Source of the DNA: Lichenicola sp964245345
GTDB taxonomy: Bacteria; Pseudomonadota; Alphaproteobacteria; Acetobacterales; Acetobacteraceae
Assembly (NCBI GenBank): GCA_964245345.1
Contig: CAXTMS010000033.1
Location: forward strand, 1-21,843
DNA: 21,843 bases
Direction: 5' to 3'
Part shown: in pieces, positions 6,816 to 15,482 of the stretch
Layout: the number at the start of each line of letters is the position of its first letter
Numbering within the stretch: the stretch's first letter is position 1
The notes under the pieces: model-generated
The model's input: the letters and a program-made list of their open reading frames with translations, nothing else
Database searches by the model: none
What the model was told of the DNA's origin: nothing
Position numbers and translations under genes: made by a program

Positions 6816-7916
6816 TCAGCCTGGTTCCGGATCAACCGCAGCCGCCTCGCCCCCGTGCGCGCCGGGTGACGGGGCGGGTCGCTTCGCCAAGCGCCGGAGA
6901 GCTGCCACGTTGCGAAAGAACTCCCGGAACGGCATCGCCGGGCTGCCGATGACGTCGGCCCCCGCATCCACGTCCGACATCACGCCGCACTGGGCGCCGA
7001 TCCGGGCCTTGGTGCCGATCCGGATGTGACCGATCAGCCCCGCCTGCGCCGCCACGGTGACAAAATCCTCAAGCTCCGTCGAACCGGAGATCCCTGCCTG
7101 CGCCACCACGATGCAGCAACGACCGAGGCGCACGTTGTGCCCGATCTGCACCAGGTTGTCGAGGCGGGAGCCGGCGCCGATCACCGTGTCCTGCGCCGAG
7201 CCGCGGTCTATGGTGGCGTTGGCGCCGACCTCCACGTCGTCCTCGATCACCACCCGCCCGAGCTGGGGAACGGACACGAAGCCGGCCGGCCCTAGCGCGA
7301 AGCCGAAGCCGTCCTGGCCGATCCGGGCACCGGGAAACAGCGTCACCCGGGCGCCCAGCACCGCATGGCTCAAGCTGACATGACTGCCGATCCGGCAGTC
7401 CGGGCCGACCACCACGCCCGGCCCGATCACCGCACCGGCGCCGACTCGGGTCGCAGGGCCGATCTCCGCTCCGGCACCGACATGGACGAACGGCCCGATC
7501 TCGGCGGCGGGATCGATCATGGCACCGTCCTCGACCACGGCGCTCCGGTGGATGCCCGGCGTGGCAGCCTCGCGCGGATGAAACAGGCTCGCGATCCGCG
7601 CCCAGGCGAGATAAGGCTGGGTCGTGACAAGAACAGCGCAGGAAGACGGTACCCTGCCCGCGAAGGCAGGCGACACGATCACGGCACCGGCGCCGGTGTC
7701 GGCGAGCTGGGGCAGGTAGCGCCGGTTGTCGAGAAAGCTGACCTGATCCGGTGCGGCCGCCTGCAGCGGCGCCACGCCCGAAAACAGCCTGTCGACCGCG
7801 CCGCGCGGCTCGGCGCCGGCCTCCTCCGCCAGGCGGGCGAGCGGGTATGGACCGGTGCGGGCGAAGAAGCGCCCGCTTCCGGGCCCGGACCCGCCGGGAT
7901 CGAGCGCCGCCTGCAC
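6816..7916 (-). CDS. lpxD: UDP-3-O-(3-hydroxyacyl)glucosamine N-acyltransferase
   Basis: LpxD adds the second acyl chain, on the amino group, during lipid A synthesis. The 366-residue protein has the uridine-binding amino-terminal domain (about 25-120) with V-S-F-L-D-N-R-R-Y. A long left-handed beta-helix of hexapeptide repeats (about 121-330) and a carboxy-terminal helix follow. The catalytic histidine is H260 in L-V-Q-I-G-H-N-V-R-L-G (H239 in E. coli). The start is GTG at 7916, supported by GGGAG 6 nt upstream. It lies 21 bp after skp and 20 bp before fabZ. The last 20 residues are glycine/proline-rich and look disordered. Confidence 0.96.
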   Translation of the reverse strand: MQAALDPGGSGPGSGRFFARTGPYPLARLAEEAGAEPRGAVDRLFSGVAPLQAAAPDQVSFLDNRRYLPQLADTGAGAVIVSPAFAGRVPSSCAVLVTTQPYLAWARIASLFHPREAATPGIHRSAVVEDGAMIDPAAEIGPFVHVGAGAEIGPATRVGAGAVIGPGVVVGPDCRIGSHVSLSHAVLGARVTLFPGARIGQDGFGFALGPAGFVSVPQLGRVVIEDDVEVGANATIDRGSAQDTVIGAGSRLDNLVQIGHNVRLGRCCIVVAQAGISGSTELEDFVTVAAQAGLIGHIRIGTKARIGAQCGVMSDVDAGADVIGSPAMPFREFFRNVAALRRLAKRPAPSPGAHGGEAAAVDPEPG

Positions 7917-7937
7917 CGTCCGCTCCCGCTCGTCCTG

Positions 7938-8831
7938 CTACTTCCGTGCGGCGGCCTGCGGTGCCTGCACGGACGCGGCCGCCACCGGCTGCGGGCCGGG
8001 GTTGGCGGTGGTCGGATAGGTGCCGCTCTTGGCCAGCACCTCCGGATCGACGCCGTCGGCCGGGATGAACACCGACGGCAGGGTCGAGTTGAGCTGGTTC
8101 ACCACCTGCGGCGTGATGTCGAACTCGGGCATGTTGAGCGCCACCTGCTCGCGGTGCAGCACGAAGTTCATGCCGTGCGAGGCCGACACCTGCTTGATCA
8201 CCTGCACCAGTTCGCGCTCGATCTGGCCGATCGCTACCTGGGCCGCTTCCTGGACGATGCGGTTGCGGTTGCGAAAATCCTTCTGCGCCGCCTGCACACG
8301 CGCTTGTAGCGCGCGCACCCGGGTCTGCACCTGTTCCTGGGTCAGGCCCTTGGCGGCCGCCTGGATCTGCTGCTGGCTTTCGCGCCAGCCCGCCTGCTCC
8401 TTCTGCGCGTCGCTGTTCAGCTTGTCGCGCCTGGCGCCCAGCACCTTCTCCACCTGCTGCGCGGCCGAGGAAGCGTGCATCACCTCGGGCACGCTGATGA
8501 TGCCGAACACCGCGGGCGGCGGCGAGGAGCCCTTCGGCAGGTCGGTCAGCGAGGGGATCGGCGGCAGCGGCAGCACCGGCTGCACCTGCGGGCCCTGCGC
8601 CTGCGGATCCTGCTGATCCTCCGGCCCCGGCACCGCTGCCGGCACCGCCTCGGGAATCGGACGCGGCTGCGGAGCCGCCCTGCGGCGGGCGGGAGCGGAC
8701 GCCTCGGCCGGCTGGCTGCTCTTGGGCACGAACCAGCCGCCATTCTGCTGCGCGTGCGCAGCCGGGACGAGAAGCGGAGCCTGCACGAGCAGAACGGCCG
8801 CCAGCAGCCGGGCGCTGGTGGAACGGAACAT
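7938..8831 (-). CDS. skp: OmpH/Skp-family periplasmic chaperone
   Basis: This Skp-like chaperone would carry unfolded outer-membrane proteins to BamA, its immediate upstream neighbour. A signal peptide (residues 1-27) ends in A-H-A before Q28. A proline/alanine-rich low-complexity segment (about 35-105) follows, then the OmpH domain (about 108-230) with long alanine/glutamine-rich helices predicted to form the tentacles, then a carboxy-terminal extension ending in another A/Q/P-rich stretch. At 297 residues it is much longer than the 160-190 usual in enterobacteria. The start could be GTG 8837, ATG 8834 or ATG 8831. I chose 8831 because GAGG overlaps the GTG and is best placed for the last ATG. 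It starts 7 nt after the bamA stop. Confidence 0.88.
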   Translation of the reverse strand: MFRSTSARLLAAVLLVQAPLLVPAAHAQQNGGWFVPKSSQPAEASAPARRRAAPQPRPIPEAVPAAVPGPEDQQDPQAQGPQVQPVLPLPPIPSLTDLPKGSSPPPAVFGIISVPEVMHASSAAQQVEKVLGARRDKLNSDAQKEQAGWRESQQQIQAAAKGLTQEQVQTRVRALQARVQAAQKDFRNRNRIVQEAAQVAIGQIERELVQVIKQVSASHGMNFVLHREQVALNMPEFDITPQVVNQLNSTLPSVFIPADGVDPEVLAKSGTYPTTANPGPQPVAAASVQAPQAAARK

Positions 8832-8838
8832 CATCACC

Positions 8839-11295
8839 TCAGAATTGGGAACCGAATCCGAATCGGAAGACCTGCTGCTTGTCGCTGGGCTGCTTCACCA
8901 CCGGGATGCCGAGATCGACGTTGATCAGGCCGAACGGGCTTTTCCAGGACACGCCGACGCCGGTGCCGACGCGCGGTCGGAGATCGTCGCCCAGGATTGA
9001 CTGGCCGGCGTTGAAGGGGAAGCGGGAGAAGTCGGTGGTGATGACGCGGGCGCCGGACAGGCCGCCGATGTCGACGAAGTAGCGTCCCGACAGGCCGAGG
9101 TCGGGACCCACGGGAAGCGGGAAGTTCAGCTGGGACGACTGCGTGTAGATGAAGCGGCCGCCGAGCGCGTCCGCCGCCGGATAATGGCTGGTCGGATTGG
9201 AGTAGGGGCCGACGCCGCCGTCGTAGAAGCCGCGCAGGTTGTCGCCGCCGAGGTAGAAGTTGTCGACGATGTCCTGCCGCCCGCCGCCGTAATCGACCAG
9301 GTAGCCGGTGCCGGCCTTGAACGAGATGGTCCAGTCGTGGTTGCCGGTGAAGTAGTCCAGCGGGATGAAGTAGGAGCCGTCGATCTTGCCGCGGACGTAC
9401 TTCTCGTTGCCGCCGAGGCCCGCCACGTCCACGCCGAGCGTCACCACGTAGCCGGTATGCGGCGCCAGCCGGCTGTCGCGCCGGTCATAGGCGAGCGTGG
9501 TGCCGATCTGCGACAGCAGCGACGTGCCTTCCTCGGCCTGCACGTAGAGGCTGGCCTGGGTGAAGATGTCGGACACGCGCCGGTCGGTCAGGGTGTAGTT
9601 CCAGGACTGCGACAGGTAGCGGTTGAAGGCGTAGCCGATGCGCGCCGTGCCGCCGATCCGGGTCTCGTAGTAGTTCTGGACGTTGGAACTGTTGCCCTCG
9701 GTCTGGATGTCGAACAGGTCGATGCCGGCGACCATGTTGCGGCCGAGGAAGTAGGGATCCGTCAGCGACAGGTCCACCTGGCTCTCGTACTGGCCGATGG
9801 TGCCGCTCAGGCTGGCGTCGATGCCGGAGCCGACCAGGTTGGACTGGCGGATGCCGGCGTTGCCGAGCACGCCCGCGTCGGTCGAGTAGCCGCCGCCCAG
9901 CGTGATCTGTCCGGTCGGCTTCTCGGTGATGTCGGCGTTGACGTTCACCCGGTCGGGCGCCGAGCCGGGGGCGGTTTCCACCGTGACCGAGTTGAAGAAG
10001 CCCAGGTCCTGCAGGCTCTGCTTGGCACGCCGCTGCTCGGCCGGAGTGAACGGGTCGCCCTCGGCAAAGCCGAACTGGCGCCGGATCACCCGGTCCTGGG
10101 TGATGGTGTTGCCGTTGATGTCGATGCGGTCGACATAAACGCGCGGGCCCTCGCTGACGTCGAACAGCAGGTCCACGGTGTGGTTGTCGGTGTTGCGCGC
10201 GATCTCCGGACGCACGGAGGCGAAGGGCTGGCCGCTGGCCTGCAGCCTGGTCTGCATCGCTTCCGTCACGCGCTGGACGTCGTCGCCGTTGTACCACTGG
10301 TGCTCGAACAGCCCGACCTGCGGACGCAGGCTCTCCGAGCTGACGTGGCGCAGGGTCGACTTCACCTCGATGTGGCCGATGCGGTAGCGCGGGCCTTCAG
10401 TGATGGTGAAGGTGATCAGGAAAGACTTGCGGTCCGGCGCCAGCTCGGCGGTGGCGTCGTTGACGGTGAAGTCGACGTAACCGTTGCGCAGGTAGAAGCG
10501 GCGCAGCAGCTCGGAGTCGTACTTCACCCGGTCCGGGTTGTACTCGTCGGAGGACGAGAAGAACCGGTACCAGGCGGTTTCCTTCGAGGTGATCACCTGC
10601 GCCAGCCGCGCCTCGCTGAACGCCTTGTTGCCGACGAAGCTGATCTTGCGGATCAGGGTCAGCTCGCCCTCGGTGATCTGGAAGATCACGTCCACCCGGT
10701 TGTGCGACAAGCGGATGATCTGCGGCGTCACCGTGACGGCGTAGCGGCCCTTCTGGGCATACAGGTCGAGGATCTTCTGCCGGTCGCGGCTGGCCATCTC
10801 GGGGGTGTAGACGGCACGCGCGCGCAGCTCGATCTCCTTGCGCAGGTCGTCGTCCTTGGCGGCGTGGTTGCCCTCGAACGAGATGCGGTTGACGATCGGG
10901 TTCTCCACCACCACCACCACCAGCGTGTCGCCGTTGCGGTGCAGCGTCACGTCGCGGAACAGCCCGGTGGCGTAGAGCGTCTTCAGGCTGCGGTCGAGCT
11001 CCTCCTGGTTGAACGGCTCGCCCGCCTGCACCACCAGGTAGGACAGCACGGTGCCTGTCTCGATGCGGGCGTTGCCCTCCACCCGGATCGACCGGATGAT
11101 GCCGCCGGATCCGGCCGGCTCGGAGGCCGGACGGGTGGCGGCGCCGCGCCGGGCCGGATGGTGGCGCACCCCCTGCGCGCCCGTTCCCTGCCGCGCGGCC
11201 GGAGCCGGAGCTTGCGCATCCTGAGCGGCTGCGGCGGCAGCGGCGAAGGGAAGCAGGCAGACGGAAGCGAGCAGAGCAGAACGTTTACCGGACAA
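8839..11295 (-). CDS. bamA: Outer membrane protein assembly factor BamA
   Basis: BamA is the core of the BAM complex that inserts beta-barrel proteins into the outer membrane. The 818-residue product has a signal peptide (1-24, ending in seven alanines), a low-complexity linker, and POTRA repeats from about residue 65 (S-I-R-V-E-G-N) to about 390. A 16-strand barrel domain follows, containing the conserved L-R-G-F loop motif and ending in the expected terminal phenylalanine (G-S-Q-F). I place the start at TTG 11295: GGGGGA lies 9 nt upstream and the reading begins M-S-G-K-R-S-A-L-L, a proper signal peptide. The next upstream ATG (11409) would add 38 polar residues in front of the signal. It is flanked by rseP and skp, the standard order. 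Confidence 0.95.
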   Translation of the reverse strand: MSGKRSALLASVCLLPFAAAAAAAQDAQAPAPAARQGTGAQGVRHHPARRGAATRPASEPAGSGGIIRSIRVEGNARIETGTVLSYLVVQAGEPFNQEELDRSLKTLYATGLFRDVTLHRNGDTLVVVVVENPIVNRISFEGNHAAKDDDLRKEIELRARAVYTPEMASRDRQKILDLYAQKGRYAVTVTPQIIRLSHNRVDVIFQITEGELTLIRKISFVGNKAFSEARLAQVITSKETAWYRFFSSSDEYNPDRVKYDSELLRRFYLRNGYVDFTVNDATAELAPDRKSFLITFTITEGPRYRIGHIEVKSTLRHVSSESLRPQVGLFEHQWYNGDDVQRVTEAMQTRLQASGQPFASVRPEIARNTDNHTVDLLFDVSEGPRVYVDRIDINGNTITQDRVIRRQFGFAEGDPFTPAEQRRAKQSLQDLGFFNSVTVETAPGSAPDRVNVNADITEKPTGQITLGGGYSTDAGVLGNAGIRQSNLVGSGIDASLSGTIGQYESQVDLSLTDPYFLGRNMVAGIDLFDIQTEGNSSNVQNYYETRIGGTARIGYAFNRYLSQSWNYTLTDRRVSDIFTQASLYVQAEEGTSLLSQIGTTLAYDRRDSRLAPHTGYVVTLGVDVAGLGGNEKYVRGKIDGSYFIPLDYFTGNHDWTISFKAGTGYLVDYGGGRQDIVDNFYLGGDNLRGFYDGGVGPYSNPTSHYPAADALGGRFIYTQSSQLNFPLPVGPDLGLSGRYFVDIGGLSGARVITTDFSRFPFNAGQSILGDDLRPRVGTGVGVSWKSPFGLINVDLGIPVVKQPSDKQQVFRFGFGSQF

Positions 11296-11466
11296 GGCGA
11301 CCCATCCCCCAGAGCTGCTTTCCGAGGCCGCTTCCCCCGAACCGGAGTTGGCCGCTCGCCCGGACGCCGCCCGCCGCCACCGGACGATGACGAAATCGGG
11401 AGGCAGCACCCGCTGCGGCGGAGCTACCCGAATACCGGGCGCCAGTGCAAGCGCGGCACCGCAACC

Positions 11467-11491
11467 GTTGCGCCCCTCCTGTTGCGCCCCT
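11467..11491. repeat. Pair of 11-bp direct repeats between rseP and bamA
   Basis: GTTGCGCCCCT occurs at 11467-11477 and again at 11481-11491, separated by CCT (14-bp period). The pair sits just after the rseP stop in the 201-bp gap (11296-11496) before bamA. Otherwise the gap holds only a weak promoter-like match and the bamA ribosome-binding site. The repeat could be a factor-binding site controlling bamA or simply a replication-slippage product. Confidence 0.5.
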
Positions 11492-11496
11492 GCGGA

Positions 11497-12621
11497 TCAT
11501 CCGATCACGTGGCGCAGCCAGCCGAACAGGCCGAACTGCGCCAGGTCGTTGACGGTGGCGAACAGGAACACGCCGGCGATCAAGGCGAAGCCGGCGCGGA
11601 AGCCCGCTTCCTGCACCCCGCGCGACACCGGCCGGCCGCGCAGCGCCTCGATCGCGTAGAACACCAGCCGCCCGCCGTCGAGGATCGGCACGGGCAGGAG
11701 GTTCACCAGCCCCAGGTTGATGGACAGGATGGCCATGAATGTCATGAGGCTGGCGGTGCCGGCAGCGGCGAACTGCCCGGACATCTGCGCGATCCGGAGC
11801 GTGCCGCCGAGCTGGGACGCGGCGACGTGCCCGGTAAGCATCTGCCACAGCCCGGCGATCCAGCTCACGATGACCACCGCGGTGGTGCGCACCGCCGCCA
11901 CCATCGCCTCGCCCGGTCCGACGCGACGCGGCGGCGGCGGCTCCGCCATCACGCCGAGCTGCCCGGTGGTCAGGCCGCCGGCGCCATGCACGGTGCCGAG
12001 CGTCGCCTGGAGGTCGCTCTCGTGGCCGTCGCGCAGCACCTGGAGCCGAACGGTGCGGCCGGGGCTGGCGGCGATCAGCCGCTGCAGGTTGCCGAAGCTG
12101 GCGATGGCGGCGCCGTCCACCGCCTCGATCAGGTCGCCCTCCTTCAGGCCCGCCCGCTCGGCAGCACTTCCCGGGGCGACCCCGCCCACGGTCGGCCGCA
12201 TCGCCGCCACGTCGGCCTGGTCGGCCGGCTTGCCGGCGGTTGCGAACACGGCGGCGAACAGCACCACGGCGAGCAGGAAGTTGAACACCGGGCCGGCGGC
12301 GATGACGATCGCCCGGCTCAGCACCGGCTTGTCGTGGAAGGTGCGGCCCGGCAGCCAGGCGGCGCGCATCTCCGGGGTCGCGTCTTCCGTTCCCTCGAAG
12401 CCGTGCGGCTTCACGTAGCCGCCGATCGGCAGCACGCACACTCGCCATTCGGTGCCGACCCGGTCGCGCCAGCGGACCAACGGCCTGCCGAAGCCGATGG
12501 AGAACACCTCGACGTGCACGCCGCGCCAGCGCGCCGCGAGGTAGTGGCCGAGCTCGTGCACGAACACCAGCACGCCCAGCACGAACACGGCGGCGAGAAC
12601 GGTACGCAGGAAATCGGGCAT
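11497..12621 (-). CDS. rseP: Site-2 intramembrane zinc metalloprotease RseP
   Basis: This is a 374-residue inner-membrane protease of the S2P family, which cleaves transmembrane regulators such as anti-sigma factors and leftover signal peptides. The first helix carries the zinc motif H22-E23-L-G-H26. A P-I-G-G-Y-V-K-P block follows, then a second helix, a single clear PDZ domain (about 150-225, with G-V-A-P-G-S-A-A-E-R-A-G-L-K-E-G-D), and helices bearing the N-L-L-P-V-P-I-L-D-G-G motif with the third zinc ligand. E. coli RseP (about 450 residues) has two PDZ domains; alphaproteobacterial members are often shorter. GGGAG 7 nt upstream supports the ATG. It lies 18 bp after dxr. Confidence 0.96.
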   Translation of the reverse strand: MPDFLRTVLAAVFVLGVLVFVHELGHYLAARWRGVHVEVFSIGFGRPLVRWRDRVGTEWRVCVLPIGGYVKPHGFEGTEDATPEMRAAWLPGRTFHDKPVLSRAIVIAAGPVFNFLLAVVLFAAVFATAGKPADQADVAAMRPTVGGVAPGSAAERAGLKEGDLIEAVDGAAIASFGNLQRLIAASPGRTVRLQVLRDGHESDLQATLGTVHGAGGLTTGQLGVMAEPPPPRRVGPGEAMVAAVRTTAVVIVSWIAGLWQMLTGHVAASQLGGTLRIAQMSGQFAAAGTASLMTFMAILSINLGLVNLLPVPILDGGRLVFYAIEALRGRPVSRGVQEAGFRAGFALIAGVFLFATVNDLAQFGLFGWLRHVIG

Positions 12622-12639
12622 CGTGTGGCTCCCGGAAAC

Positions 12640-13809
12640 TCAGGCGGCGCGCGCGGCGGCGCGGTGGGTGGCGTGGGCCTCGGCCTGCCGCCGCGCTTCC
12701 CCGTCCCAATGCAGCACCGCGTCCAGGGTGTCGGCCGGCGGCGCCCCCAGCCGGTCCAGCACCGCCTCCACCAGCCGGGCGATGTCGAGAAAGCCGATCC
12801 GCCGGTCGAGAAACGCGTTCACCGCGACCTCGTTGGCCGCCGACAGGATCGCCGGCGCCGCTCCTCCGGCCCGCAGGGCGGCCCGGGCCAGGCGCAGCGC
12901 CGGGAAGCGCACCGGATCCGGCGCCTCGAAGTCGAGCCGGGCGACCTGCGCCAGGTCGAGGCGCGGGCTGCTGGTGGCGATGCGCGCCGGCCAGGCCAGG
13001 GCATGGGCGATCGGGATGCGCATGTCGGGCGCACCCAGCTGCGCCAGCACGCTGCCGTCGGTGTACTGCACCATGCCGTGCACCACCGATTGCGGGTGCA
13101 CCAGCACCTCGATCCGCTCCTCCGGCAGGCCGAAGATGCGCGCCGCCTCGATCACCTCCAGGCCCTTGTTGAACATGGACGCGGAGTCGATGCTGATCTT
13201 GGCGCCCATGGACCAGGTCGGGTGGCGAAGCGCCGCTTCCGGCCCGGCGTTCTCCATCTGCTCCAGGCTGCTGGTGCGGAACGGGCCGCCGGACGCGGTG
13301 AGCACCACCTTCTCGACCTCCGCCGCCTGCTTGTCGGCCATGGCCTGGAACACCGCGTTGTGCTCGGAGTCGACCGGCAGCAGGGTGGCACCCGCGTCCT
13401 GCACCGCACGCAGCATCACGTCGCCGGCGCAGACCAGCGCTTCCTTGTTGGCCAGCGCCACCGTTCGGCCGCCGCGTATCGCTTCCAGCGTCGGCGCCAG
13501 CCCGGCGGCGCCGGTGATCGCCGCCATGGTCCAGTCCGCCGGCTCGGCCGCCGCCGCGCACACCGCGTTGCGGCCGCCGGACACGCGTATGCCGCTGCCG
13601 TCGAGCAGGCCGCGCAGCAGCGGAAGAACAGCCTCGTCGGCGATCACCGCATGTCCGGCCCGGAGCGCCTTGGCCTGCTCGGCCAGCTTGCGCGCGTTGC
13701 GGCCGCCGACCAGCACCGCGACACGGTAGCGCTCCGGCGCCTGCATCAGCAGGTCCGCCGTGCTGGTGCCGATGCTGCCGGTGCTGCCCAGGATGGAGAT
13801 GCTCTTCAT
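12640..13809 (-). CDS. dxr: 1-deoxy-D-xylulose 5-phosphate reductoisomerase
   Basis: Dxr (IspC) catalyses the NADPH-dependent rearrangement of DXP to 2-C-methylerythritol 4-phosphate, the first committed step of the MEP isoprenoid pathway. That pathway supplies the precursors used by UppS two genes upstream. The 389-residue protein begins with the NADPH loop G-S-T-G-S-I-G (8-14). It contains A-L-A-N-K-E-A-L, the metal/substrate residues in V-D-S-E-H-N-A, T-A-S-G-G-P-F-R, and the flexible-loop segment with H-P-x-W-x-M-G. The ATG at 13809 is one base after the cdsA stop and has no Shine-Dalgarno sequence of its own, so it is probably translated by coupling. Length and motifs are normal. Confidence 0.97.
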   Translation of the reverse strand: MKSISILGSTGSIGTSTADLLMQAPERYRVAVLVGGRNARKLAEQAKALRAGHAVIADEAVLPLLRGLLDGSGIRVSGGRNAVCAAAAEPADWTMAAITGAAGLAPTLEAIRGGRTVALANKEALVCAGDVMLRAVQDAGATLLPVDSEHNAVFQAMADKQAAEVEKVVLTASGGPFRTSSLEQMENAGPEAALRHPTWSMGAKISIDSASMFNKGLEVIEAARIFGLPEERIEVLVHPQSVVHGMVQYTDGSVLAQLGAPDMRIPIAHALAWPARIATSSPRLDLAQVARLDFEAPDPVRFPALRLARAALRAGGAAPAILSAANEVAVNAFLDRRIGFLDIARLVEAVLDRLGAPPADTLDAVLHWDGEARRQAEAHATHRAAARAA

Positions 13810-13810
13810 G

Positions 13811-14695
13811 TCAGGAGGTCCCGCGGGCTGCCGGCCCCGCCGCATGAGGAATGTCGAAGGCATACCAGAAGCCCGCACCGTGCGGTGCCGCGAAAGACAG
13901 CAGGGCAGCCACCGGTGCGGCGGCGAGCAGTCCGTCGAGACGGTCCAGCAGGCCGCCATGGCCGGGGATCAGCCGGCCGGAGTCCTTGACTCCGCTGCGC
14001 CGCTTGAACGCGCTTTCGCCGAGGTCGCCGGCCTGCGACACCAGGCCCAGCAGCAGCCCGGCCGCAAGCCCGCGCCCGGCGGCGGATCCCGGCTCGGCAC
14101 CGAACGGCAGCGGCAGAAGCAGGGCCAGCACCATGCCCGCCAGCATGGCACCGACCAGGCCGCCGGCCGAGCCCGACCAGGTCTTGCCCGGCGAGATGCG
14201 CGGCGCGAGCTTGGCGCCGCCCAGGGCACGTCCGGCGAGATAAGCGAAGCTGTCGCTCGACCACACCACCAGCACCACGAACAGCACGCCGTCCCAGCCG
14301 GTGCCGACGGCAAAGCGCAGCCACAACAAGGACAGCCCGGCCAGCCCGATCACGATCGTGCCGGCGGCGACCCACGGCCCGAGCAGCAGCGGGGCGGCCA
14401 GCATGAGCGCCGCCTCGTCCCAGCGGCCGGGAACAAGGGCGGCGAGGCAGGCCACCGACGGCCAGGCCCCGAGCACGACCCCGCGCAGGCTGCGCGCGGG
14501 ATGACGCAGCAGCCGGGCCCATTCCAGCCCCGTGCCCGCCAGCCCCAGCATCACCAGCACCGCGAACAGCCAGCCACCAAGCCGGATGCAGCCGAGCCCG
14601 ACCGGCGCCAGCAGCGCGGCCGACAGGAGGCGCAGGCGCAGGTCGCGCCAGCTCCGTCCGGCCGACGCGCCTGCCACGGCCCCTGCCTCGTCCAC
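13811..14695 (-). CDS. cdsA: Phosphatidate cytidylyltransferase
   Basis: CdsA makes CDP-diacylglycerol from phosphatidate and CTP, the branch point for all phospholipids. The product is about 294 residues of mostly hydrophobic helices. The family signature is complete near the end (residues 228-254): S-x-F-K-R-R, then K-D-S-G, then P-G-H-G-G, then D-R-L-D. The start is uncertain. A GTG at 14695 follows the uppS stop by one base. A second GTG at 14677 has a better-placed GAGG (8 nt upstream) and gives 288 residues. Both leave a short charged amino terminus before W-R-D-L-R-L-R and the first membrane helix. It is closely packed with uppS and dxr. Confidence 0.94.
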   Translation of the reverse strand: MDEAGAVAGASAGRSWRDLRLRLLSAALLAPVGLGCIRLGGWLFAVLVMLGLAGTGLEWARLLRHPARSLRGVVLGAWPSVACLAALVPGRWDEAALMLAAPLLLGPWVAAGTIVIGLAGLSLLWLRFAVGTGWDGVLFVVLVVWSSDSFAYLAGRALGGAKLAPRISPGKTWSGSAGGLVGAMLAGMVLALLLPLPFGAEPGSAAGRGLAAGLLLGLVSQAGDLGESAFKRRSGVKDSGRLIPGHGGLLDRLDGLLAAAPVAALLSFAAPHGAGFWYAFDIPHAAGPAARGTS

Positions 14696-14696
14696 G

Positions 14697-15479
14697 TCAG
14701 CCAGGACGGGCGCCGTAGCGGCGCTCGCGCCGGGTGAACACGTCGATCGCTTCCGCGAGGTGGCGGGCCTCGAAGTCGGGCCACAGCACGTCCAGGAACA
14801 CCAGCTCGGCATAGGCGGACTGCCAGAGCAGGAAGTTGGACAGCCGGCACTCGCCGCTGGTGCGTATCACCAGGTCCGGGTCGGGAATGCCGTCGGTGGA
14901 CAGGTAGCGGGCGAAGTGGGCCTCGTCGAGCGCGTCAGGCCGAAGGGTGCCGGCCTGGGCGGCTTCGGCGATGCGGCGCGCGGCCTGCAGGATCTCGGCG
15001 CGCGCGCCGTAGGACAGCGCCACGATCAGGGTCAGCCGGGTGTTGGACGCGGTCAAGCGTTCGGCCGCTTCCAGCTCGGCGCGTATCTCCGGGCCGAACC
15101 GCTGGTGCTCGCCGATCACGCGCACCCGCACCCCTTCGCGGTGCAGCTCGGCGATCTCGCTGCGCAGGTAGTGCCGAAGCAGCGCGGTCAGGTCGGTCAC
15201 CTCGTCCGCCGGACGGCGCCAGTTCTCCGAGGAGAACGCGTAAAGCGTGAGCCAGCGGACGTTGTTCTCGATCGCGGCGCGTATGCAGCGGCGCACCGCC
15301 TGCGCGCCGGCGCGGTGCCCCGCCACCCGGGGCAGCCGGCGACCGGCGGCCCAGCGGCCGTTGCCGTCCATGATGATGGCGACGTGGTCCGGGCGGCGCG
15401 GGTCGCGATCGGAAGCAGCCGAAGCGGGCGTGGCCACCGGAGCGGGGATTTCGGTCAGGACGGCGTCCGGCTCTGCCAA
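14697..15479 (-). CDS. uppS: Undecaprenyl diphosphate synthase (cis-prenyltransferase)
   Basis: UppS condenses isopentenyl diphosphate onto farnesyl diphosphate to form the C55 lipid carrier for peptidoglycan and O-antigen. The 260-residue product has the catalytic M-D38-G-N-G-R-W motif (37-43), the Y-A-F-S-S-E-N-W-x-R-P block, and the carboxy-terminal R-T-S-G-E-x-R-L-S-N-F-L-L-W-Q motif with the isopentenyl-diphosphate-binding arginines. About 28 residues precede the domain. The start is TTG at 15479, 3 nt after the frr stop, with CAGG about 8 nt upstream. A GTG at residue 15 is an alternative but lacks a ribosome-binding site. cdsA follows with one base between its stop and the chosen GTG. 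Confidence 0.96.
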   Translation of the reverse strand: MAEPDAVLTEIPAPVATPASAASDRDPRRPDHVAIIMDGNGRWAAGRRLPRVAGHRAGAQAVRRCIRAAIENNVRWLTLYAFSSENWRRPADEVTDLTALLRHYLRSEIAELHREGVRVRVIGEHQRFGPEIRAELEAAERLTASNTRLTLIVALSYGARAEILQAARRIAEAAQAGTLRPDALDEAHFARYLSTDGIPDPDLVIRTSGECRLSNFLLWQSAYAELVFLDVLWPDFEARHLAEAIDVFTRRERRYGARPG

Positions 15480-15482
15480 GTG

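Noticed and set aside
11296..11409. Upstream extension of BamA to the ATG at 11409
   Set aside because: It would put 38 polar residues ahead of a clear signal peptide. The TTG at 11295 has a well-spaced GGGGGA.
9184..13989. A 4.8-kb plus-strand open frame opposite bamA, rseP and dxr
   Set aside because: It lies antisense to three clearly recognisable genes. Its protein is low-complexity and rich in H, R, G, Q and A, with no motif. High G+C removes stop codons from the opposite frame.
14696..14812. Longer CdsA starting at 14812
   Set aside because: The added sequence (cysteine/serine-rich) overlaps uppS in another frame and has no family similarity; GTG starts after the uppS stop suffice.
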